This document shows positions 8,793-17,269 of a stretch of 64,000 nt of DNA, piece after piece; within the stretch, counting starts at the first letter, position 1; each line of letters opens with the position of its first letter. Where the stretch lies: assembly GCF_023227875.1 (NCBI RefSeq), contig NZ_JALOCH010000006.1, forward strand, positions 124,001 to 188,000, written 5' to 3'. Below the pieces are notes generated by a model that searched no databases, had not been told where the DNA came from, and saw nothing but the letters and a program-made list of their open reading frames with translations. Made by a program: the position numbers and the translations under genes. The stretch comes from Methanoregula sp. GTDB taxonomy: Archaea > Halobacteriota > Methanomicrobia > Methanomicrobiales > Methanospirillaceae.

Positions 8793-9950
8793 TTAGAGGA
8801 TCTGGAGGAACTGGTCCATCCGTTCAAGTGCCCCGGCCAGCTCCTTTCTCGAGACGGCATAGGCACACCGCACATGACCTTCCCCACCGGCACCAAAGAC
8901 GCTGCCCGGGACGACCGCTACCCGCTGTTCCTTAAGGAGGCGTTCAGCAAATTCCACATCGGAAAGACCGGTCTTTTCTATGGATGGGAAGGCATAGAAC
9001 GCACCTTCCGGCACATGACAGGGGAGGCCGATGCGGTTGAGACCGGCCACGAACAGGTTGCGGCGCTGGCGATATTCATTGACCATGCTGTTCTTGTCTT
9101 CTTCTGCTGAACGGAGCGCCTCAAGGGCACCTACCTGCCCCATTACCGGTGCACAGAGCATGATGTACTGGTGAATCTTGAGGGCCGCATCACAGAGATC
9201 CTCCGGGGCGCAGAGATACCCGATCCGCCACCCGGTCATCGCATAGGCCTTGGAGAACCCGTTCAGGGTGATCGTCCGCTGCCAGAGATCACTGACTGTT
9301 GCCGCGGAACAGTGGCGTCCCTCATAGGTGAGCTCGGCATACACCTCATCGCTGATAAGGACGAGATCGTTATCAATGACGATATCGGCAATTCCCCGGA
9401 GGTCACTCTCGCTCATGACACCGCCCGTTGGATTGTTCGGGAAACTGATGACCAGCGCCTTGGTCTTTTTTGTCACCAGTTCTGCCAGCGAGTCCGGATT
9501 GATCCTGAAGTGGTCCTTCTCTGTACACCGGAGCGGGACCGGTATTCCCCCGGCAAGGGTGACACAGGGGCCGTACGAGACATAGCTGGGCTGGGCAACA
9601 AGGATCTCGTCACCCGGATCGGTAATCGCCCTAATGGCAATGTCAAGAGCTTCCGATACACCGGTGGTGATGAGCATCTCCGTATTGCTGTCATAATTCA
9701 GGTTATAATGCTGGGCAAGATACCGCGAAAGGGTATCCCGCAGGGTCTGCAGGCCCCGGTTTGAAGTGTAGGATGTAACGCCCTGCTCGATCGAGTAGAT
9801 ACCGGACTCGCAAATGTTCCAGGGTGTATTAAAATCCGGTTCCCCGACACCAAGGGAAATCACGTCCTCCATAGTCAGCACGAGATCGAAAAATTTCCTG
9901 ATACCCGATGGAGGAATCTCCTGCGCACGTTGAGAGACAAAGTTCCGCAT
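8793..9950 (-). CDS. PLP-dependent aminotransferase, class I/II
   Basis: 385 residues, fold type I aminotransferase. PLP-binding Lys234 lies in NGFSKAYAMTGWRIGY; SFPNNPTGGVMS and LISDEVYAELTY supply the cofactor-ring contacts, and the C-terminal Arg lies in GHVRCAYAVSRKEL. It resembles the archaeal aspartate/aromatic aminotransferase group; exact substrates cannot be told from sequence alone. An Lrp/AsnC-type regulator ends 9 bases upstream in the same operon, which fits control by an amino acid. Confidence 0.9.
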   Translation of the reverse strand: MRNFVSQRAQEIPPSGIRKFFDLVLTMEDVISLGVGEPDFNTPWNICESGIYSIEQGVTSYTSNRGLQTLRDTLSRYLAQHYNLNYDSNTEMLITTGVSEALDIAIRAITDPGDEILVAQPSYVSYGPCVTLAGGIPVPLRCTEKDHFRINPDSLAELVTKKTKALVISFPNNPTGGVMSESDLRGIADIVIDNDLVLISDEVYAELTYEGRHCSAATVSDLWQRTITLNGFSKAYAMTGWRIGYLCAPEDLCDAALKIHQYIMLCAPVMGQVGALEALRSAEEDKNSMVNEYRQRRNLFVAGLNRIGLPCHVPEGAFYAFPSIEKTGLSDVEFAERLLKEQRVAVVPGSVFGAGGEGHVRCAYAVSRKELAGALERMDQFLQIL

Positions 9951-9959
9951 TATCGCACC

Positions 9960-10451
9960 TCACGGGCTGATGGGGAGACGTTCCGGTTCGGGTTGTTCAA
10001 AGAACGTGTTGCCGTTTTCCTTGTACGACTTCATGATGATGTGTGTCGCCGTCTCGCGGATCCGGTCCATGGGGGCCACGTGTTCCGAGACAAACCGGGA
10101 GACGTCCTGCATATTCTTTCCCGTAACAATGAGCTGGAGATCGTAGGTACCGGTGATGAGACGGAGGCTTTTTACCTGCCGGAACCGGGAGAGTCGTTCT
10201 GCGATACGGTCATAGCCGAAATCGCGTTCGGGGCTGACCTTCAGTTCGATGATTGCGGAGACCTCGCCGTTACCGGTCTTCTCCCAGTTAACAACCGTGG
10301 AGTATCGCTTGATTACCTGAGTGGCTTCAAGTGCTCCGATACGGCGTTCAACCTCTGCTTTGGCGAGGCTGGTCATCGTTGCGATTTCTTCTGTCGACAG
10401 CCGGCTGTTCTCCTCCAGGATGCGGAGGAGATCGAGATCCTTATCATCCAT
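9960..10451 (-). CDS. Lrp/AsnC family transcriptional regulator
   Basis: 163 residues. The N-terminal winged helix (LLRILEENSRLSTEEIATM followed by AEVERRIGALEATQVIKRYS) is typical of Lrp/AsnC proteins. The remainder is the RAM ligand-binding domain with AIIELKVSPERDFGYDRIAE and the beta strand LRLITGTYDLQLIVTG. It sits between cdc6 (6-base gap) and an aminotransferase (9-base gap). Such regulators sense amino acids; control of the adjacent aminotransferase is inferred from context. It is unusual that the regulator would be read from the same message as the replication initiator. Confidence 0.92.
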   Translation of the reverse strand: MDDKDLDLLRILEENSRLSTEEIATMTSLAKAEVERRIGALEATQVIKRYSTVVNWEKTGNGEVSAIIELKVSPERDFGYDRIAERLSRFRQVKSLRLITGTYDLQLIVTGKNMQDVSRFVSEHVAPMDRIRETATHIIMKSYKENGNTFFEQPEPERLPISP

Positions 10452-10457
10452 GTTATT

Positions 10458-11750
10458 TCACCTGAACCAGGTCTTCAACCACTTTGCTTCCATCTGGGAG
10501 ACATCGAGATCCTTGAGTCCGTTCAGACGTGTGTCCTTGAGCACAACCTCGCGGATCTTCCCCGTGTTCGCATCGAACCACATCTCCTTTGTCCTGCCAT
10601 ACCTGCCGCGGCTCACAACGCGTGTGTTGATCACGCCGAGCATGTTCAGCTCGGAGATCAGGTCAGTGATTCTCCGATGGGTCAGGATATCGAGCTCAAT
10701 GGTCGGGGCAATGTCCTGGTATATGCGTGAGACTTCCCCGCTCGTAAAGATATTCTGTCCCAGCTGCTCAAGGATCAGCATCGAGAAGAGGATCAGCTTG
10801 CTCTGCGTTGGCAGCGTGGCAATACATTCGATCATGCTGTCCGTTTCGATCTTGGCCTGGGCCTGCTTGACATGCTCTTCTGTCACCAGGGAAGATTCGT
10901 CACGATCCGCAAGCTCCCCGGATATCCTGAAGAGATCCAGTGCACGGCGGGCATCCCCGTGTTCCTGTGCTGCAAGGGCAGAACAGAGCGGTATGACGCC
11001 TTCCGCGAGGGCGCCGGGGACAAAGGCTCCCTCGGCTCGTTGAGCAAGGATATCCACCAGCTGGGGCGCGTTATACGGGGGAAAAACAATCTCTTCCTCT
11101 GACAAAGAGGACAGGACCCGGGGGTCCAGGAAATCCTTGAAGCTCAGGTCATTGGAAATACCAATGATACTGACCTTTGAATTTTTCAGGTCGGAATTGA
11201 TCCGCGTGAGGTTGTAGAGTGTGTCATCACCACTCTTCTTTACCAGCTTATCGATCTCATCCAGCACGATAACGAGGACGCCCCCGCCAGCCTCCAGCTG
11301 GTTTTTCAGCTCCGCGTACACCTGGTCTGTCGGCCACCCGGTCATCGGGATGTGGGTCCGGGTCTTGTCACTGGACAGTTCATCGACAACATCAAGGCAC
11401 TTGGCAATCTGGGCAAGGACCCGGTACTGGGTGTCGATCACTTCGCAGTTCAGGTGGACAATCCGGCAGATCGTTCCCATCTTGCTGCTGGCTTTTTCAA
11501 GTTCAAATCCTACGTATCGGACGCACGCGGTCTTGCCGGTCCCGGTCTTACCGTAGATGAGGATATTTGAGGGAGTTTCATTCCGGAGAGAGGGGGCAAG
11601 AATTGAGGCAACTTCATCGATCTGGGGTTTCCGGTGGGGGAGGATCTGGGGACGGTACGAGTGCCGTAATACTTCCCGGTCCTTAAATATCCGGTTATTG
11701 GTGAGGTATTTCTTGAATAGTCCCGTTGAGGGGTCTTCTGGTTCAGGCAT
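10458..11750 (-). CDS. cdc6: Orc1/Cdc6 replication initiator
   Basis: Binds origin recognition boxes and loads the MCM helicase. 430 residues: Walker A GKTGTGKT (67-74), Walker B VLVIVLDEIDKL (about 158-169), sensor-1 region VSIIGISNDLSFKDFLDPR, sensor-2 region HGDARRALDLFRISGELA, and a C-terminal winged helix (SRIYQDIAPTIELDILTHRR). It is the first gene of an operon with the Lrp regulator and an aminotransferase. The AT-rich stretch just upstream contains inverted ORB-like boxes, which is the usual archaeal arrangement of an initiator gene beside its origin. Confidence 0.96.
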   Translation of the reverse strand: MPEPEDPSTGLFKKYLTNNRIFKDREVLRHSYRPQILPHRKPQIDEVASILAPSLRNETPSNILIYGKTGTGKTACVRYVGFELEKASSKMGTICRIVHLNCEVIDTQYRVLAQIAKCLDVVDELSSDKTRTHIPMTGWPTDQVYAELKNQLEAGGGVLVIVLDEIDKLVKKSGDDTLYNLTRINSDLKNSKVSIIGISNDLSFKDFLDPRVLSSLSEEEIVFPPYNAPQLVDILAQRAEGAFVPGALAEGVIPLCSALAAQEHGDARRALDLFRISGELADRDESSLVTEEHVKQAQAKIETDSMIECIATLPTQSKLILFSMLILEQLGQNIFTSGEVSRIYQDIAPTIELDILTHRRITDLISELNMLGVINTRVVSRGRYGRTKEMWFDANTGKIREVVLKDTRLNGLKDLDVSQMEAKWLKTWFR

Positions 11751-11820
11751 GGTGACACAGTGGAGCTGAGAGTTAGCGAGACTAGACTAAAAAACGATCG
11801 GTTTACCTGACCCCATATAA

Positions 11821-11842
11821 ACCCCTTTATTTCGTGTGGAAA
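11821..11842 (+). promoter_or_regulatory. ORB-like box 1
   Basis: Contains CCCCTTTATTTCGTGTGGAA. The reverse complement has the TTCCAC...GAAA...GGGG order known from archaeal origin recognition boxes bound by Orc1/Cdc6. It differs from box 2 at one position over 20 bases. Confidence 0.78.
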
Positions 11843-12004
11843 CTCGATGATTTGCACATTTTATTTGAAATGGCTGGAGATTTGATGCTTTTGTTATTTC
11901 GGTTTTTTCCTTTGTCAGACATATCAACTCACACTGTTTACCTCATTATATCTCTTGATATTGCCTAACAACACGAGAAAAGGTTTAATAATAACATGGG
12001 GGGC

Positions 12005-12026
12005 ACCCCTTTGTTTCGTGTGGAAC
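12005..12026 (+). promoter_or_regulatory. ORB-like box 2
   Basis: Contains CCCCTTTGTTTCGTGTGGAA, preceded by GGGGGGCA. Same orientation as box 1 and immediately left of the AT-rich core. Confidence 0.8.
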
Positions 12027-12029
12027 AGA

Positions 12030-12160
12030 AATAAACATCATATGGTTCTTTTGTTTATTTCAATAAAACAGCCATTTTAATATATAACATTAATAATATA
12101 TAAAGTAATTGAAATCGTTTTTTTTAAATTATTTTTTAATTGATTGTACATTTTACGATA
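12030..12160. other. AT-rich core, candidate duplex-unwinding element
   Basis: Nearly uninterrupted A/T sequence with TTTTAATATATAACATTAAT and long T-runs, in sharp contrast to the GC-rich surroundings. It lies between converging ORB-like boxes 2 and 3, where an unwinding element is expected. Confidence 0.7.
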
Positions 12161-12208
12161 GAAGAAAGAAAAAACCAGAGAATAATCTGGAGGAGTATGA
12201 AAAGAAAA

Positions 12209-12233
12209 CTCCAAGCGAAACTAAGGGGTGCCC
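12209..12233 (-). promoter_or_regulatory. ORB-like box 3 (inverted)
   Basis: On the minus strand it reads GGGCACCCCTTAGTTTCGCT followed by TGGAG. This aligns with box 2, including the GGGCA in front, with a few differences in the right half. Its opposite orientation places the AT-rich core between facing boxes. Confidence 0.68.
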
Positions 12234-12440
12234 GGTCCACGGATCAAAATCAAACTATCAAAATCCGGAAATCTCTGCTCTGTAGAAATCATTTCGAAAT
12301 GCCAACGCTTCCGGGCTTACGTTGCACTCATTGGGGGGGTCGGACGGTGTACAAACAGGGGGAGTAAGGAATGTTATTTCAAAAAAGGTTTTCAACAGAG
12401 CAGAATTCTCTTAATCCATTACAAACAACATCACACCATT

Positions 12441-12929
12441 ATGAGTCATGCCCATGTCCGGTCCCTTGATATAACTGCAGCAATTATCACCGTTTCAAGT
12501 ACAAGAACAGAGGAAAATGACACGAGTGGAAAAGCAATTGAAGGGATTCTCAGGGATAACAATATCCCGGTAACCTATTATTCAATTGTCCCGGATCGGA
12601 TCGACAATCTCAGGGAAGCCTGGTTTTTGGCAATGAAAAAAGCAAACTGCATTATTTTCAACGGTGGCACCGGCCTCACGCATGATGACTGCACGATTGA
12701 GGCGATATCCCCCCTTCTGGAGAAACGGATCGAGGGATTTGGTGAATTCTTCCGGATGAAAAGCATCGAGCAGATTGGCATGGCAGCCATGCTGTCCCGT
12801 GCTGTTGCCGGCACTTGCAATGGAAGAGCAGTGTTTTGCATCCCGGGCTCAACACCGGCAGTTACGCTTGCAACAACAGAACTGATCGTTCCGGAGATTG
12901 CCCACATCCTTTCTCATGCAAACATATGA
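12441..12929 (+). CDS. moaB: Molybdenum cofactor biosynthesis protein MoaB/MogA family
   Basis: 162 residues. Adenylates molybdopterin before metal insertion (MoaB is the archaeal functional counterpart of MogA); methanogens need molybdopterin/tungstopterin for formylmethanofuran and formate dehydrogenases. Motifs: AAIITVSSTRTEENDTSG near the N-terminus, FNGGTGLTHDDCTIEAI in the substrate site, and VFCIPGSTPAVTLA. The start is the ATG before SHAHVRSLD, since sequence upstream in frame belongs to the origin region and is unlike the family. It is transcribed away from the origin. Confidence 0.92.
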   Translation: MSHAHVRSLDITAAIITVSSTRTEENDTSGKAIEGILRDNNIPVTYYSIVPDRIDNLREAWFLAMKKANCIIFNGGTGLTHDDCTIEAISPLLEKRIEGFGEFFRMKSIEQIGMAAMLSRAVAGTCNGRAVFCIPGSTPAVTLATTELIVPEIAHILSHANI

Positions 12930-12938
12930 AATTGTAAC

Positions 12939-12944
12939 TTTTTT
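12939..12944 (+). terminator. Oligo-T run after moaB
   Basis: Six T residues 10 bases after the moaB stop codon, followed by AAATTAAAAA. Consistent with archaeal intrinsic termination; no strong hairpin is visible. Confidence 0.4.
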
Positions 12945-12997
12945 AAATTAAAAAGAGCAAGAAGTCAAGGCCCCCCTCAATAGTCCATCCAGACTAT

Positions 12998-13525
12998 TTA
13001 TCGCAGGACATCAAGCAGGGCAACTCGTTCAAGGACAAGATCTCCAATCCGGTCTTCATTATCAAATGAACCACATTCTTCCGGGGTAATATCAAAGATC
13101 TTTACCAACAGTTCTCGTTTTGTCTGATCAATCGTGTCCCCGGCACACACCTCCTGAAAATGCAGGACCGGTGTCAGGGCCTCCCATATGCCATCGACTG
13201 GTGGATAACAACATACCCAGAGGCAGTTTTCTCCCTCATGAAGACCGAACGATGCGGCAATACTGCACTGCCGCGATCCGGCAGCATATAACAATGCCTC
13301 CATCTCAAGGGTTTTGGATATGGCCGTTCCGGCCTCAAATGAGCGGATGGCGTGTATCATCGCCATCTCAGCATGTCTTCTCCCAGCAAGCATGTCAGCA
13401 TTGAAACAGACAATGTGGGTATTGAACCGTTGTCCGGCATCCTTGAGCATGCGGAGAAAGCCGGGTTTATCATCAATATGGCACCCTGCTGCCCGGATCT
13501 CGCATGTGACTGAACCAGCAACCAT
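12998..13525 (-). CDS. KEOPS complex subunit Cgi121-like protein
   Basis: 175 residues. KEOPS makes the universal t6A modification of ANN-decoding tRNAs, and Cgi121 binds tRNA and the Bud32 kinase. Supporting sequence: MAMIHAIRSFEAGTAISKTL followed by LEMEALLYAAGSRQCSIAAS and FGLHEGENCLWVC, which fits the Cgi121 core. The ATG at 13525 is 4 bases after the Hel308 stop, so the two are coupled; longer in-frame starts at 13570 or 13645 lie inside hel308. Neighbourhood with hel308 is known in several euryarchaea. The family call is fairly firm although the protein is divergent. Confidence 0.75.
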   Translation of the reverse strand: MVAGSVTCEIRAAGCHIDDKPGFLRMLKDAGQRFNTHIVCFNADMLAGRRHAEMAMIHAIRSFEAGTAISKTLEMEALLYAAGSRQCSIAASFGLHEGENCLWVCCYPPVDGIWEALTPVLHFQEVCAGDTIDQTKRELLVKIFDITPEECGSFDNEDRIGDLVLERVALLDVLR

Positions 13526-13529
13526 CAGA

Positions 13530-15695
13530 TCACCCGAACCGGGAGAGTGTTGACTGTCCCGGCATATCATCTTCACCGGCCGGTTGCCCGGATGTTTTTT
13601 TACCTCCCCTCTCCAGCTGGGCAAACACCTGTTCGGCGATGCCATGGCCGATGAGTGTTGTCACCGTCTCAATCCCGGCGGCTAAAACCGCTTCAGGAGA
13701 CGTGATCGTATTGTTGAAGAGACGGCGTGCACGGACCCTGCCGATACCACGCAGTTTTACGAGCGGGAGGAGCTCGCGCCGTATGCCGTTCTTCATGCAG
13801 ATCTCATACTCGCGGATCTGTGTATGGAAATTCCCTGCAAACATCCGCGAGAGCTCCCCGCTTGCATGCAGCAGCCAGTTCACGCTCTCCACCATCCCGT
13901 ATACATCGCCGGGTCCCACCGAGTACCGCTCGCAGATCTTCGCATCCGGTAGTTCGTCGGCCCAGTTGTTCAGGAGCATTGCGGTCTTGAGCGCACGGTA
14001 ATAATCCTCCTGGTCCTCCTCCTCGCAGGGCACGGTAAGCCACAGTTCATCTTCATGTGCCTCAATCATGCGGTCAAGCGCACACCGGTCCGTGTTGCGG
14101 ACATAGAGCTTGGGCATATCCGGTGTGCTGCAGATGAGGTGGAGGAGCCCGAGATCCGCGTACTCAGACCGTGTACGGAGCGTGGTGACAATCATTGCTG
14201 CACTCCGGGGATCGATGTACAGCCGTGAGACCAAGGTGCCGAACTCCGTTGATGCGAGATGGTCGCCGACCTCCAGCACCAACTCGGCCCCGGTGAGAAA
14301 TTTGAGGGCCGCATCCACCGCCCTCTTCATAAGGCGTCCCTGGCGGTGCTCGTGGACATAGTAGCTCCTGTCCATGAAAGAGGCCAGTTCGCCCCGTGTT
14401 CCTGCGAACCCGGATGCAATCAGGGACAGCACGTGCGTATAGAGGGCATTTGGTTCGGCAATTTTCGAATGGATCTCTTCCGGCGGGGCCTCGATATACC
14501 AGTCGAACAGTTCCTCGACCTGCCCCTCATCTTTGGCGATGAGCACGGCCTCTCCATAGGGGTCCAGGCGCGGCCTCCCCGCCCTTCCTGCCATCTGGTG
14601 GTATTCGCTCGCCGGGATCGGCTGCATTCCCTCGCCCGCGGTGAACCTGTGGTAATCACGGATGATTACCCGCCGTGCAGGAAGGTTCAGCCCGGCAGCG
14701 AGCGTCGGGGTGGAAGAGATGCTTTTTATCAGGCCCTTCCGGAACCCCTCCTCGATAATTGCCCGCTCCGGGCGGCTGAGGCCGGCATGGTGGAAGGCAG
14801 CACCCTGGGAAACGCACGCGGCAAGCGTCTTTCCCATCTCGGTCTCCGCGGTTTTTTCGAGCTGCGAGGCGTAGGTTTTGAGTTCCGGCTCCTCGCTTTT
14901 GATGGCACCGGCAGCCCGTTTGGCAAATGCCTCCGCATTGCGGCGGGATGAGACAAAGACGAGGCACTGGCCCCCCTCAGCGATGGTGTCGAGGCACAGG
15001 TTGAGGTCATCGTAATTCTTTGACACGGCCTTGACGGCCCGCTCCCCATCCCTGAAATGGATCCTGTCTTTACAGAATACACCCTGGCGGAGATCGACCG
15101 GACGCCAGGTACTGGTGACCAGCTCCGCATCCAGCCACCCGGCCAGGACCTGCGGGTTGCCGATGGTTGCAGAGAGCCCGATCACCTGCATGGCAGGGTT
15201 CCGGTACCGCAGCTTTGCAATTACCATCTCGACGACAGGCCCCCTGTTTGGGGAATCGATCAGGTGCACTTCATCGACAACAAGGAGGGATATTTCAGAG
15301 ATCCACCGGGCATTGTTACGCAGGAGCGAGTCTACCTTCTCGCTGGTAGCAACAATGATGTCATTCCTGCCGAGCTGATCATCGCGGCGGTCGAAATCAC
15401 CGGTTGCGATGCCGACGCGGACACCCTTGTTGCTGAACTCATCGTATTTCTCGCTTGCCAGTGCCTTCAAGGGAACAATATACAGGCACTTGCCCTTTCG
15501 AGCGATGTGGTGGTGCATCGCCATCTCGGCAACCAGGGTCTTGCCGCTTGCAGTTGGTATGGCAACGAGCAGGTTCCTGCCATCGAACATGCCTTTTTCA
15601 ACGCATTGCGCCTGGGGAGGGTAGAGTTCTAGGACACCAGCTGCCATGTAGTGCTGCTTCAGGTTTTCCGGAACCGGAAGCCCGTTTATCTGCAT
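13530..15695 (-). CDS. hel308: ATP-dependent DNA helicase Hel308
   Basis: Superfamily 2, Ski2-like 3'-5' helicase that acts at stalled replication forks. 721 residues: motif I AIPTASGKTLVAEMAM (45-60), Ia IVPLKALASEKY, motif II DEVH (141-144; the last residues differ slightly from DEAH/DExH consensus of relatives), motif III GLSATIGN, motif VI YHQMAGRAGRP, then a winged helix and ratchet region and a C-terminal helix-hairpin-helix (LVKLRGIGRVRARRLF). It ends in a basic tail (ERGGKKTSGQ). The downstream Cgi121-like gene begins 4 bases after its stop. Confidence 0.94.
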   Translation of the reverse strand: MQINGLPVPENLKQHYMAAGVLELYPPQAQCVEKGMFDGRNLLVAIPTASGKTLVAEMAMHHHIARKGKCLYIVPLKALASEKYDEFSNKGVRVGIATGDFDRRDDQLGRNDIIVATSEKVDSLLRNNARWISEISLLVVDEVHLIDSPNRGPVVEMVIAKLRYRNPAMQVIGLSATIGNPQVLAGWLDAELVTSTWRPVDLRQGVFCKDRIHFRDGERAVKAVSKNYDDLNLCLDTIAEGGQCLVFVSSRRNAEAFAKRAAGAIKSEEPELKTYASQLEKTAETEMGKTLAACVSQGAAFHHAGLSRPERAIIEEGFRKGLIKSISSTPTLAAGLNLPARRVIIRDYHRFTAGEGMQPIPASEYHQMAGRAGRPRLDPYGEAVLIAKDEGQVEELFDWYIEAPPEEIHSKIAEPNALYTHVLSLIASGFAGTRGELASFMDRSYYVHEHRQGRLMKRAVDAALKFLTGAELVLEVGDHLASTEFGTLVSRLYIDPRSAAMIVTTLRTRSEYADLGLLHLICSTPDMPKLYVRNTDRCALDRMIEAHEDELWLTVPCEEEDQEDYYRALKTAMLLNNWADELPDAKICERYSVGPGDVYGMVESVNWLLHASGELSRMFAGNFHTQIREYEICMKNGIRRELLPLVKLRGIGRVRARRLFNNTITSPEAVLAAGIETVTTLIGHGIAEQVFAQLERGGKKTSGQPAGEDDMPGQSTLSRFG

Positions 15696-15842
15696 ATTAC
15701 ACCCAAGTTCTGAACCCCTTTAATTCCACTGAAATCCGCTGGTATTTCAGTCCTTTTTGTCAAATCTAATCTAATTATCGAATTATTCTCCACAGGAAAT
15801 GCAGCATAAGGCATATATGGGGGTTCCTGAATTTGGCCGGAC

Positions 15843-16388
15843 TCAATAGTAATAGCTGATCATATCCTGCTTGGCCTCTTTCTTTTTCCGGTCAAGGAAC
15901 GCAAAGACGTTTTCGTGGGGAACCCCTTCGATCAGCATGTCGATAGCCGCCCGTGCGGTTTTCATTTGCTCAGGATACCCGATGAGGGCAATGGTCTTGC
16001 CGAAAACGGATATCTCAACATCGGTCATGTCTTCAATCTGTTCACGGGCACGCCCGTCTTTGCCGATGATCCTTCCTCTCAGACGGTCCAGTTGCCGGGG
16101 GTTGTCGGCCATGCCGCCAAGATCGATCACGTCGAGAAGGAGGTCTTCATCCTCGATCATCTCAAATGCCCGTTCAGGTGAGAACCCCCGGTTGATGGCA
16201 TTGATGATCTCCACTGCCCTGAGGAGAGAGATGGTGTTCTCTTCTGTCGCCTCCACCTTGACGAGCCCCTCCTTACTGTCGATGGTGATGGTCGTGTGAG
16301 TCCTGGTCTCAAGCTCCCTTTTGGTGGCACCGGCCTTACCAATCAGTACACCAATCCTGCTTCCAGAAATTTTAACTTCCTGCATCAT
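15843..16388 (-). CDS. KH-domain RNA-binding protein, Dim2/Pno1-like
   Basis: 181 residues with two KH domains: KISGSRIGVLIGKAGATKRE at the N-terminus and LRGRIIGKDGRAREQIEDMT about 90 residues later. This layout is that of archaeal Dim2/Pno1, which works in small ribosomal subunit maturation and can bind the 3' end of 16S rRNA. It follows the RIO kinase gene by 56 bases on the same strand, a conserved archaeal pairing that supports the ribosome-assembly role. ATG codons at 16388 and 16385 are both possible starts. Confidence 0.9.
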   Translation of the reverse strand: MMQEVKISGSRIGVLIGKAGATKRELETRTHTTITIDSKEGLVKVEATEENTISLLRAVEIINAINRGFSPERAFEMIEDEDLLLDVIDLGGMADNPRQLDRLRGRIIGKDGRAREQIEDMTDVEISVFGKTIALIGYPEQMKTARAAIDMLIEGVPHENVFAFLDRKKKEAKQDMISYYY

Positions 16389-16444
16389 GTTATATCTCCC
16401 CTTGGTATTTCGTGCTAATTCGTTATTTCACTCGAGGACCCGTG

Positions 16445-17233
16445 TCACGGCTTTGCCTCATTCAGCCCGGTCACGGCATTGAAAACATCGATGTCGTCAC
16501 GCACATCGCAGCGGTTCCTGAAAAACCGGTTGATGTTCCTGATATCCCTCATGAGGAACGGGAGCGCACGGGGATGATCGCGGGTGACGGACTGTCCCAT
16601 ATCTATGAGATATGGTTGGTCGCAGTATAATATATTGAACTCGCTCAGGTCTGCATGCACCAGCTCGGCTTTCTTATAGAGGATGTTGATCGTACTCATG
16701 ATCTTGGCGTATGTTTCTGCGGGTTCTTCCAGTTCAACATTGCGCAGCTGAGGGTAGGGAATCTCTCCCTCACCAAGGAAGGACATGATCAGGATGTTCC
16801 GGTCCCAGACCAGAGGCTCAGGAACCGCAATCCCGGCATCCCGGGCCCGGACAAGGTTGGAGAACTCCTTTTTCGTCCAGGCAAAGATCAGCTCCTTTTT
16901 TGCCTTCTTGACATGGGAGAAGCGCCGGTCACCCACGATATAAGAGCTCATTGTGGTGAAATTGGCAGTCCGGATCCGGTAGATCTTGATGGCAACACCG
17001 ACGCCGTCCCGTTCCGCGTAGAAGACATTGGCCTCTTTACCGGTGCTGATCGAACCGCCCAGAACGGAGAACCATTTCTTGTGCACCAGTTTGTAGAGTG
17101 CGAGGAGGGTAACATCATCAAAGACATCCTCCCGCACCTTGAAATTGTTGGCATCCTTGATGCGGATACCCATCTCCTCAAGCCGCTGATCGAACCGGTC
17201 CAGTTCTTTATCAATGTTGGTTTCCTTTTTCAC
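16445..17233 (-). CDS. rio1: RIO1-type serine protein kinase
   Basis: 262 residues. Atypical kinase/ATPase of small-subunit ribosome maturation. The Rio1 signature STGKEANVFYAERDGVGVAI is present, then the catalytic loop LVHADLSEFNILY (Asp and Asn) and the metal-binding PYLIDMGQSV. An N-terminal helical segment precedes the kinase core as in family members. The KH/Dim2-like gene follows on the same strand, so the two probably form one transcript. Confidence 0.93.
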   Translation of the reverse strand: MKKETNIDKELDRFDQRLEEMGIRIKDANNFKVREDVFDDVTLLALYKLVHKKWFSVLGGSISTGKEANVFYAERDGVGVAIKIYRIRTANFTTMSSYIVGDRRFSHVKKAKKELIFAWTKKEFSNLVRARDAGIAVPEPLVWDRNILIMSFLGEGEIPYPQLRNVELEEPAETYAKIMSTINILYKKAELVHADLSEFNILYCDQPYLIDMGQSVTRDHPRALPFLMRDIRNINRFFRNRCDVRDDIDVFNAVTGLNEAKP

Positions 17234-17269
17234 GCAGTGCCACCAGGAATTCAGGGATAATCCGGCAGG

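Larger units (their letters stand above)
11751..12440. other. Probable chromosomal replication origin (non-coding)
   Basis: A 690-base stretch without a convincing gene between cdc6 and moaB. It contains two forward ORB-like boxes (11821-11842 and 12005-12026), one inverted box (12209-12233), and an extremely AT-rich core at about 12028-12160 between the second and third boxes. AT-rich DNA flanked by inverted ORBs next to cdc6 is the classic archaeal origin layout. Start of replication here is an inference from this layout; no experiment is available. Confidence 0.8.

Noticed and set aside
12140..12367. Small plus-strand frames in the origin region
   Set aside because: They overlap the inverted ORB-like box and AT-rich core and have random-looking composition.
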